From: Archangium sp.
Lineage (GTDB): Bacteria; Myxococcota; Myxococcia; Myxococcales; Myxococcaceae
Direction: 5' to 3'
DNA length: 64,000 bases
Assembly: GCA_030681645.1 (NCBI GenBank)
Contig: JAUXRX010000001.1
Coordinates: 142,095 to 206,094, forward strand
Shown in pieces: positions 58,475 through 64,000 of this stretch. A model generated the notes under the pieces. That model was not told the origin of the DNA. It searched no databases and saw nothing but the letters and a program-made list of their open reading frames with translations. Made by a program: the position numbers and the translations under genes. Numbering within the stretch: the stretch's first letter is position 1; every line of letters starts with the position of its first letter.

Positions 58475-59409
58475 TGCTCGCCGAGAAGCTCGAGGGCGCG
58501 GTGGACGGCATCGGGCTCTACGGCCTGGCCCCGCCGCGGCTGGAGATGGCCGAGGACCGCCAACGCGAGCTGGCTGATCAGCAGCGCGCCCGCATCGAGG
58601 CGCTCGGCTGCGATGGCCTGGTGGTCTACGACATCCAGGACGAGGGCGATCGCAACGCGGCCCCCCGCCCCTTTCCGTTCCTGCCCACGGTCGACCCCTC
58701 GGCGTGGGCGGCGGCGCTGGCGCCGCTGCCGGTGCCGGCGATCATCTACAAGTCGGTGCCCGGGGCGAGCGCAGAGACGCTGAAGGCCTGGCTCCGCGGC
58801 CGCACGGGGCCGGTGGTGCTGGTCGGCGCCCCCAGCGCGCGGACCGGAGCGCTCAAGCTCACCGACGCCTACGCGCTCGCGCGTGAGCAGGCGCCGCAGC
58901 TGGTCGTCGGGGGCGTGGCGATCCCCGAGCGGCACCTGCGCAGCTACGAGGAGCACCTGCGCATGCTGGCCAAGACCGCGGCGGGCTGCCGCTTCTTCGT
59001 GACGCAGGCCGTGTACGACGTGAGCTCGTCGCTGTCGGTGTTGTCCGACTACGCGCTCGAGCTGGGGCGGCGCGGCGAGCGGCCCAGGCCCATCATCTTC
59101 ACCTTCGCGCCCTGCGGCTCGGCGCGCACGCTCGACTTCATGAAGTGGCTGGGCATCTCGTTTCCGCGGTGGCTCGAGAACGAGCTGCTGTACAGCCCGG
59201 ACATCCTCGAGCGCTCGGTGCGGCTGTGCGAGCGGAACTTCCGCGAGCTCAAGGCCTTCGCGCGGGAGAAGAAGCTGCCGATGGGCTTCAACGTCGAGAG
59301 CGTGTCGATCCGCAAGGCGGAGATCGACGCAGCGACGGCGTTGTTTCACGCGCTGCGTGCGGCCTCGGACGAGACCCTTTTGCCGGCTGGCGCGTTGGAC
59401 CCCACATGA
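58471..59409 (+). CDS. Methylenetetrahydrofolate-reductase-like protein
   Basis: The 312-residue protein resembles the atypical (mycobacterial-type) MTHFR family: IGLYGLAPPRLEMAEDRQRE, VVYDIQDEGDRN and RPFPFLPTVDPS in the first third, then IYKSVPGAS and the FFVTQAVYDVSSSLS strand. These enzymes reduce methylene-THF with NADH and lack classical FAD-binding motifs. The assignment rests on family resemblance and is not certain. It could act in one-carbon metabolism or be recruited for the adjacent P450 pathway. It is translationally coupled to the TetR gene. Confidence 0.7.
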   Translation: MMLAEKLEGAVDGIGLYGLAPPRLEMAEDRQRELADQQRARIEALGCDGLVVYDIQDEGDRNAAPRPFPFLPTVDPSAWAAALAPLPVPAIIYKSVPGASAETLKAWLRGRTGPVVLVGAPSARTGALKLTDAYALAREQAPQLVVGGVAIPERHLRSYEEHLRMLAKTAAGCRFFVTQAVYDVSSSLSVLSDYALELGRRGERPRPIIFTFAPCGSARTLDFMKWLGISFPRWLENELLYSPDILERSVRLCERNFRELKAFAREKKLPMGFNVESVSIRKAEIDAATALFHALRAASDETLLPAGALDPT

Positions 59410-59858
59410 TGTTCGTCTACCTCGCGATCAGCCTCATGGCTCCGCCCCAGGGCGCCGTCGAGCTGAGGGTGTATCGCTCGGCCAGCGAGCTCCCTCCCCT
59501 CTGGGCGAAGGTGTTGCCCGCAGACTTCGACTTCGGGAACGAGATGCTGGCGAGCAGCGCCAGCCCCGCCCAGCGCGTCGAGCTGGTCGCCGGCGCCCGG
59601 GTCGAGCGGCCAGGCACCACGGTGTACGTCGCCGCGCCCCGTGAGCAGGTCGAGCCGCCCCGAGAGTGTCCTCCCTGCCGGGGCGTGCAGGACTCGCCTG
59701 ACTGGGGGCGCCTGCAGAAGTCGATGGTGCCGCCCAGGGAGGTGGCGCTGCCGCCACTCTTCCGGCTCGCGCGCGCACCCGGCCGGGTGTTCCGGCTCCC
59801 AGCAGGCCCGCTCGCCGCGGTGTTCTCGCGCGACTGCCCGCCCTGCCTGGCCCCGTGA
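59406..59858 (+). CDS. Short exported protein, MTHFR-like operon
   Basis: The 150-residue frame starts at ATG 59406, overlapping the previous stop (ATGA). It opens MMFVYLAISLMAPPQGAVEL, a possible signal peptide. A beta-like domain follows, with FGNEMLASSASPAQRVELVA and Cys pairs CPPCRG and CPPC near the end. Two CPPC motifs in 150 residues suggest metal binding or a thiol-redox function. I do not recognise the family. It ends one base before the convergent gene. Confidence 0.62.
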   Translation: MMFVYLAISLMAPPQGAVELRVYRSASELPPLWAKVLPADFDFGNEMLASSASPAQRVELVAGARVERPGTTVYVAAPREQVEPPRECPPCRGVQDSPDWGRLQKSMVPPREVALPPLFRLARAPGRVFRLPAGPLAAVFSRDCPPCLAP

Positions 59859-59859
59859 G

Positions 59860-60378
59860 CTACTTGCGTCGAATCGTGATGCCCTGGGAGTAGCGGAACA
59901 GGCCCCAGGCCACGCAGCCCATCGAGAGGATGCCGCCGATGCGCACCGCGTAGAACCCGACGTCTTCGGGGAGCTCCTTGCCGAGCGTCTCGGTCATGAT
60001 GAAGCCCAGGCCCAGCGCGAGGAGGATCGCCGCGCCGAAGCCCATCCAATACAGGCCGACGGTGGTGGGCGGGCCGGTGAGGCCGATGTCGGAGAGCGTG
60101 AAGGTGCCCGGCGAGAGCACGTTGGTCCCCGGGGAGAGCTGCGCGTTGGGAAGGTCCGCCGGCATCGCGCCCACCACGCTGTTGATCAGCACCTTCGCCG
60201 ATTCGTCGTCGAGCCCGGTGGCCTTGAGCTTCTGCAGCATCTGGTCGGGGGGCAGGCCCTCGGCCTTGAAGCGCTTCACCAGGTCCCAGCTGGTGCCGTT
60301 GGGGGTGGGCTCGGCGGTGGCGCCCGGCGCGCTGGGCGCCGGCGTCGGGGCGTCCGGACTGGGCTGGGTTTCGCTCAC
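59860..60378 (-). CDS. Two-helix membrane protein with N-terminal UBA-like segment
   Basis: The 172-residue protein (GTG 60378; GTG 60414 is in frame) has an Ala/Pro-rich start. A helical stretch SWDLVKRFKAEGLPPDQMLQ leads to LKATGLDDESAKVLINSVV, which may be a three-helix bundle. Two hydrophobic helices follow (about 108-130 and 140-160). It is predicted to be in the inner membrane. The family is not recognised, although similar proteins occur in myxobacteria. It is divergent from mnmG, with palindromes in the 157-bp gap. Confidence 0.6.
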   Translation of the reverse strand: MSETQPSPDAPTPAPSAPGATAEPTPNGTSWDLVKRFKAEGLPPDQMLQKLKATGLDDESAKVLINSVVGAMPADLPNAQLSPGTNVLSPGTFTLSDIGLTGPPTTVGLYWMGFGAAILLALGLGFIMTETLGKELPEDVGFYAVRIGGILSMGCVAWGLFRYSQGITIRRK

Positions 60379-60428
60379 GAAGCACACGCTGCGGGACCGC
60401 AGGCAGCCTGTCAACGTTCGAGCCGGTC

Positions 60429-60475
60429 CACTGGACCAGTGAAAGTGTCTGATTCTGGTCAGTCGACTGGTCCAG
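60429..60475. promoter_or_regulatory. Pair of CTGGACCAG-type palindromes upstream of mnmG
   Basis: CACTGGACCAGTG at 60429-60441 is a 13-bp palindrome. CTGGTCCAG at 60467-60475 is its reverse complement core, and CTGGTCAG at 60455-60462 is a half-related word. The sites lie in the divergent gap between a membrane-protein gene and mnmG, 60 to 106 bp before the mnmG ATG. They look like an operator for an unidentified dimeric regulator. Confidence 0.45.
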
Positions 60476-60534
60476 CTTCGGTGGTGTCAGCCTGTTCGGC
60501 GCGCCGAGTCCTCTGGTACAGGGTCGCGCTCTGC

Positions 60535-62331
60535 ATGCAGTCGTTCGACGTCATCGTGGTGGGTCTGGGGCACGCGGGTTGCGAAGCGGCGCTGGCGTGT
60601 GCGCGCATGGGGCTCTCGACGTTGGGGCTCACCCTGCGGGCAGACCGGGTGGCGATGATGAGCTGCAACCCGGCCATCGGGGGCACGGCCAAGGGGCACC
60701 TGGTGCGCGAGCTCGACGCGCTCGGCGGGGAGATGGCCTTCGCGGCTGACCAGGCAGGCACCCACTTCGTCACGCTCAACGCCTCGAAGGGGCCGGCGGT
60801 GCGGGCGACCCGGGTGCTCTGTGAGCGCGACGCGTACGCGGACGCCATGCAGGCGACGCTGCGGGCGCAGCCGGGGTTGGCGGTGCTCGAGGGCGAGGTG
60901 GCGGCGCTGGTGACGGAGGCCTCGCGGGTGGTGGGGGTTCGGCTGCAGGACGGGCGGGAGTTCGCGTCGGGGGCGGTGGTGGTGACGACGGGCACGTTCC
61001 TGCAGGCGCTGATGCACGTGGGCGAGGAGAAGTCGGTGGGCGGGCGGCTGGGGGACGCGGCGGCGACGGGGCTCTCGGGGAACCTGCGGGCGCTGGGCTT
61101 CACCCTGGGGCGCTTCAAGACGGGGACGCCGGCGCGGCTGCTGAAGGACTCCATCGATTGGGGGCGGTGCGAGGCGCAGCCGGGCGAGGTGTCGCCGCGG
61201 CCCTTCTCGTTGCGCACGGCGCGGTCCCCTTTCCCACTCCGGCCGCAGCTCCAGTGCGCGATCACCCACACCACGCCCACCACGCATCGGATCCTGAGGG
61301 ACAACCTGCACGCCTCACCGCTCTTCCAGGGGGACATCGCGGGGCGTGGGCCGCGCTACTGCCCGTCGCTGGAGGACAAGGTGGTGCGCTTCGCGCAGCG
61401 GCAGCGCCACACCGTGTTCCTGGAGCCGGAGGGAGAGCGGTCTCCGCTGGTGTACCCGGCGGGGCTGTCGACGAGCATGCCAGCGGAGGTGCAGCTGGCC
61501 TTCCTGCGGAGCATCCCCGGGCTGGAGGCGGTGGAGGTGGCGCGGTTCGGCTACGCGGTGGAGTACGACTTCGCGCCGCCCACGCAGCTGCGCGCGACGC
61601 TGGAGACGAAGGGGGTGGCGGGGCTGTACTTCGCGGGGCAGCTCAACGGCACGTCGGGGTACGAGGAAGCGGCGTTCCAGGGGTTGTTGGCGGGAATCAA
61701 CGCGGGGCTGGCGGTGCAGGCGGCGCCGCCGCTGGTGTTGGGCCGGCACGAGGCGCACGGGGCGGTGTTGCTGGACGAGCTGGTCTCGAAGGGGGTGGAC
61801 GAGCCGTTCCGGATGTTGACGAGCCGCAGTGAGCACCGGCTGACGCTGCGTGAAGGCAACGCGGAGTTCCGGTTGCGGGGGCACGGGGCGCGGGTGGGCC
61901 TGGTGAGTGAGGCGCACGCGAAGGAGACGGTGCAGCGGGCGGAGCAGGTGCGGGGTGAGGTGGCGCGGCTCGAGGCGACGCGGCTCATCACCAGGCTGCG
62001 CCGGCCCGAGGTGACGTACGCCTCGCTGGGAGCGGAAGACGTGGAGCGCCCTGCCCTGCCGGCCGAGGTCTGCGCGGAGGTGGAGGTCGAGGTGAAGTAC
62101 GCGGGGTACGTGCGCATGGCGCAGGTGGCATGGACGCGCCGCGGAGACGCGCACGACGGCTGGAAGATCCCCACCGGGTTTCAGTTCCGCGAGGTGCGAG
62201 GGCTGGGGGCCGAGGCGGTGGAGAAGCTCGAGCAAGCGCAGCCGGACACGGTGGGTCACGCGAGGCGAATCTCCGGGCTGACGCCGGCGGCGGTGAGCCT
62301 GCTGTTGATCGCGCTCCGACGTTCCGCATGA
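60535..62331 (+). CDS. mnmG: tRNA uridine-5-carboxymethylaminomethyl modification enzyme MnmG
   Basis: MnmG (GidA) is the FAD-dependent partner of MnmE in wobble-uridine modification. The 598-residue protein starts MQSFDVIVVGLGHAGCEAAL with the FAD dinucleotide-binding Gly motif. It shows the MnmG signatures MMSCNPAIGGTAKGHLVREL, FKTGTPARL and FAGQLNGTSGYEEAAFQGL, and ends near PAAVSLLLIALRR. The length is slightly below the usual 620-630. In many bacteria mnmG is followed by rsmG and parAB; here about 1.7 kb of parS sites and repeats follows instead. Confidence 0.96.
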   Translation: MQSFDVIVVGLGHAGCEAALACARMGLSTLGLTLRADRVAMMSCNPAIGGTAKGHLVRELDALGGEMAFAADQAGTHFVTLNASKGPAVRATRVLCERDAYADAMQATLRAQPGLAVLEGEVAALVTEASRVVGVRLQDGREFASGAVVVTTGTFLQALMHVGEEKSVGGRLGDAAATGLSGNLRALGFTLGRFKTGTPARLLKDSIDWGRCEAQPGEVSPRPFSLRTARSPFPLRPQLQCAITHTTPTTHRILRDNLHASPLFQGDIAGRGPRYCPSLEDKVVRFAQRQRHTVFLEPEGERSPLVYPAGLSTSMPAEVQLAFLRSIPGLEAVEVARFGYAVEYDFAPPTQLRATLETKGVAGLYFAGQLNGTSGYEEAAFQGLLAGINAGLAVQAAPPLVLGRHEAHGAVLLDELVSKGVDEPFRMLTSRSEHRLTLREGNAEFRLRGHGARVGLVSEAHAKETVQRAEQVRGEVARLEATRLITRLRRPEVTYASLGAEDVERPALPAEVCAEVEVEVKYAGYVRMAQVAWTRRGDAHDGWKIPTGFQFREVRGLGAEAVEKLEQAQPDTVGHARRISGLTPAAVSLLLIALRRSA

Positions 62332-62335
62332 ACAC

Positions 62336-62374
62336 CTCTCCCTCTCCCCGCGGGGGAGCGCTGGGGAGAGGGCG
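62336..62374. repeat. Dispersed repeat family 2 copy after mnmG
   Basis: CTCTCCCTCTCCCCGCGG pairs with CGGGGGAGCGCTGGGGAGAG in part. It begins 5 bp after the mnmG stop and may terminate that transcript. Confidence 0.6.
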
Positions 62375-62385
62375 AACCATCTCGC

Positions 62386-62401
62386 TGTTCCACGTGGAAC
62401 G
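62386..62401. other. parS site 1
   Basis: TGTTCCACGTGGAACG contains the perfect 14-bp palindrome GTTCCACGTGGAAC (62387-62400). It fits the parS consensus TGTTNCACGTGNAACA at 15 of 16 positions. ParB would load here. It lies 55 bp after the mnmG stop. Confidence 0.88.
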
Positions 62402-62431
62402 GTGAAGCGTGAAGTCCGCAAGTGAACGCGT

Positions 62432-62447
62432 TGTTTCACGTGGAACG
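62432..62447. other. parS site 2
   Basis: TGTTTCACGTGGAACG differs from the classical TGTTTCACGTGAAACA at two positions. It lies 46 bp from site 1 (same phase, about 4.4 helical turns). Confidence 0.85.
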
Positions 62448-62567
62448 TGCGACCTCGCCTGCCCTGTCCAGCCGCCAGTGAGATCGCGGGCCCTCAGTGG
62501 TCACGACCTCGGCGTCGCTTGCGCGATGTGCCGAGGTGAGGCGCCGACATGAGGTGCCGAGAAGTCG

Positions 62568-62849
62568 AGAGAGGACGTGAAGAGAGGACGTGAAGAGCGG
62601 ACGTGAAGAGAGGACGTGAAGAGATGACGTGAAGAGAGGACGTGAAGAGATGACGTGAAGAGAGGACGTGAAGAGAGGACGTGAAGAGAGGACGTGAAGA
62701 GATGACGTGAAGAGATGACGTGAAGAGAGGACGTGAAGAGAGGACGTGAAGAGAGGACGTGAAGAGAGGACGTGAAGAGAGGACGTGAAGAGAGGACGTG
62801 AAGAGAGGACGTGAAGAGCGGACGTGAAGAGGTGAAGAGAGGACGTGAA
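62568..62849. repeat. Tandem array A, 13-bp unit
   Basis: About twenty copies of a 13-bp unit GAGGACGTGAAGA, with small changes (GCGGACG, GATGACG). It begins about 120 bp after parS site 2. Every unit holds ACGTGAAG, the reverse complement of CTTCACGT, a parS half-site. Apparent long frames in it are repeat artefacts. Confidence 0.85.
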
Positions 62850-62992
62850 GTGGCGACGTGAAGTGGCGACGTGAAGTGGCGACGTGAAGTGGCGACGTGA
62901 AGTGGCGACGTGAAGTGACGACGTGAAGTGCCGAGGTGAAGTGCGACGTGAAGTGACGACGTGAAGTGACGACGTGAAGTGCGACGTGAAGT
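62850..62992. repeat. Tandem array B, 13-bp unit
   Basis: About ten units of TGGCGACGTGAAG changing to TGACGACGTGAAG and TGCGACGTGAAG. The same ACGTGAAG core is used as in array A, with a different spacer. It ends just before the second parS-containing segment. Confidence 0.8.
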
Positions 62993-63175
62993 CCGCACCT
63001 CCGGCGCGCTGTTTCACGTGGAACGGTGCGGCCTCTCCCCTGCCCCACTCGCAGGAGAGGATCGTGGCCTTCGTCCCCCAGGCCAGAGCGCTGGTCGAGT
63101 CCTCGTCTCGACAGACGCTGCGTCTCGCATGGACTCACGACCCTCGATGTCGCTGTGCGTGGTGCCGATTCGTGA
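62991..63175. repeat. Spacer segment with parS site 3 (copy 1)
   Basis: A unique-looking 185-bp segment joins two arrays and carries parS site 3. It is duplicated with about three-quarters identity by eye at 63653-63833 (shared GCGGCCTCTCCCCTGCCCCA, TCGTCTCGACAGACG and GGACTCACGACCCTCGATGT). Confidence 0.75.
63010..63025. other. parS site 3
   Basis: TGTTTCACGTGGAACG is identical to site 2, at the start of the duplicated spacer segment. Confidence 0.85.
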
Positions 63176-63340
63176 AGCGCCGATTCGTGAAGCGCCGATT
63201 TGTGAAGCGCCGATTTGTGAAGCGCCGAGTCGTGAAGCGCCGAGTCGTGAAGCGCCGAGTCGTGAAGCGCGAGTCGTGAAGCGCCGAGTCGTGAAGTGCC
63301 GAGTCGTGAAGCGCCGAGTCGTGAAGCGCCGAGTCGTGAA
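63165..63340. repeat. Tandem array C, 15-bp unit
   Basis: About twelve copies of a 15-bp unit GATTCGTGAAGCGCC changing to GAGTCGTGAAGCGCC. The conserved part is CGTGAAG. One unit is shortened by a base. This 15-bp period (five codons) gives the apparent RRFVK peptide repeats. Confidence 0.8.
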
Positions 63341-63509
63341 GTGTCGCCGTGAAGTGTCGCCGTGAAGCGCCGACGAGAAGAGCCGACGTGAAGAGCCGAC
63401 GTGAAGAGCCGACGTGAAGTGCCGACGTGAAGAGCCGACGTGAAGTGCCGACGTGAAGTGCCGACGTGATGTGCCGACGTGAAGTGCCGACGTGAAGTGC
63501 CGACGTGAA
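63341..63509. repeat. Tandem array D, 13-bp unit
   Basis: Units of GTGTCGCCGTGAA, then GAGCCGACGTGAA and GTGCCGACGTGAA, each 13 bp with the ACGTGAAG core. One unit near 63470 reads GTGAT instead of GTGAA. Confidence 0.75.
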
Positions 63510-63653
63510 GGGCGACGTGAAGGGCGACGTGAAGGGCGACGTGAAGGGCGACGTGAAGGGCGACGTGAAGGGCGACGTGAAGGGCGACGTGAAGAGCGAC
63601 GTGAAGAGCGACGTGAAGGGCGACGTGAAGGGCGACGTGAAGGGCGACGTGAA
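63510..63653. repeat. Tandem array E, 12-bp unit
   Basis: Twelve copies of GGGCGACGTGAA (12 bp), two with AGCGACGTGAAG instead. It is the most regular array. Its 12-bp period is translated as KGDV repeats in one frame, which is an artefact. Confidence 0.85.
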
Positions 63654-63833
63654 GTCCGCACGTCCAGTGCGCTGTTTCATGCGGAGCGGTGCGGCCTCTC
63701 CCCTGCCCCACTCTTGCGAGTGGGATCGTGGACCTCGTCCCCCTGGGCGAGACCTCGTCTCGACAGACGGTCCGTTCTCATGGACTCACGACCCTCGATG
63801 TCGCCGGGCGTGGTGCCATTCGTGAAGATTCGA
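63653..63833. repeat. Spacer segment with decayed parS (copy 2)
   Basis: This is the second copy of the segment at 62991-63175. Where copy 1 has parS site 3, this copy reads TGTTTCATGCGGAGCG (63673-63688), in which the central CACGTG is lost. The rest of the segment is clearly related. Confidence 0.7.
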
Positions 63834-63871
63834 CGCCGACGAGAAGAGCCGACGAGAAGAGCCGACGTGAA

Positions 63872-64000
63872 GTCCGCACGTGAAGTCCGCACGTGAAGTC
63901 CGCACGTGAAGTCCGCACGTGAAGTCCGCACGTGAAGTCCGCACGTGAAGTCCGCACGTGAAGTCCGCACGTGAAGTCCGCACGTGAAGTCCGCACGTGA
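63872..64000. repeat. Tandem array F, 13-bp unit, continues past the window
   Basis: About ten exact copies of GTCCGCACGTGAA run to the end of the window. This array is the only one in which each unit holds the full CACGTG core of parS with TTCACGTG on the reverse strand. The right end is not seen. Confidence 0.88.

Noticed and set aside
62568..63653. CRISPR array
   Set aside because: Units are 12-15 bp with no unique spacers of 30 bp or so. They share a 7 to 8-bp core and lie next to parS, so they are tandem repeats.
62436..63996. Long open frames with repeated FTSSLHV, GDVK and RRFVK peptides
   Set aside because: They are translations of 12, 13 and 15-bp tandem repeats, present in several frames on both strands. 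There is no start context, signal or domain.
1..64000. tRNA or rRNA genes
   Set aside because: I scanned gaps between genes for cloverleaf-like 75-base structures ending in a TTCGA arm and for rRNA-like sequence and saw none. Gaps longer than 300 bp hold only regulatory or repeat sequence.

Overview
The window is high-GC bacterial DNA that is almost fully packed with genes. It very probably comes from a myxobacterium (Myxococcota, Myxococcales, Cystobacterineae-like). The support is a DUF2378/TIGR02265 protein, a family found essentially only in Myxococcales. Further support comes from a MYXO-CTERM sorting tail, an AgmX/PglI-type C-terminal domain, three Hanks-type Ser/Thr kinases (two with PEGA-like tails), several ECF sigma factors with membrane partners, many Cys-rich or PDAG-rich lipoproteins, and a retron reverse transcriptase of the Myxococcus type. 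No tRNA, rRNA, CRISPR array or complete insertion sequence was seen.

Layout. 0-4.4 kb: decayed remnants, a CsbD-like protein, a four-BON periplasmic protein, a 29-aa membrane peptide, an F420/NADP-type oxidoreductase, pterin dehydratase and a double hot-dog thioesterase. 4.5-13.6 kb: a chemoreceptor, two large Cys-rich lipoproteins and a kinase operon. 13.6-16.4 kb: purE-purK, a CheY-like protein and an unknown. 16.5-22 kb: a barrel / ECF sigma / FecR / Cys-rich lipoprotein operon facing a second CGGxGQPCC-repeat lipoprotein. 22-36 kb: a ceramidase-like lipoprotein, two kinases, a YebC-like regulator, a zinc-finger protein, DUF2378, a hydrolase, DUF6159 and a VOC protein. 36-37.9 kb: tmk, a small metzincin-like protease and a large nested palindrome. 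38-43.8 kb: an operon-like run of VIT/vWA protein, two ECF sigma factors, an anti-sigma factor and an S41 protease. 43.9-50.7 kb: a fibronectin-like MYXO-CTERM protein, DUF697, DUF4476, RDD, TetR and mnmE. 50.8-54.2 kb: a small thioredoxin-like protein, a twin palindromic operator, a frameshifted phosphoesterase and a retron (structured RNA plus RT). 54.3-62.3 kb: an ECF operon, P450/TetR/MTHFR-like genes and mnmG. 62.3-64 kb: parS sites embedded in tandem repeats.

Chromosomal context. mnmE and mnmG together with parS-like sites suggest the origin/centromere-proximal part of the chromosome. The right end is a satellite-like region in which three good parS sites lie among arrays of 12, 13 and 15-bp units. 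Every unit carries the parS half-site sequence TTCACG (some TTCACGTG). This region and the retron are the two most interesting parts of the window.

Two families of short dispersed intergenic repeats run through the whole window. In three places (purE, an ECF sigma gene and a fecR-like gene) a repeat copy has become part of a coding sequence. Gene boundaries are tight, with many 4-bp ATGA overlaps, so transcriptional units can be read with fair confidence. Functions of the lipoproteins and small membrane proteins mostly cannot be named from sequence.
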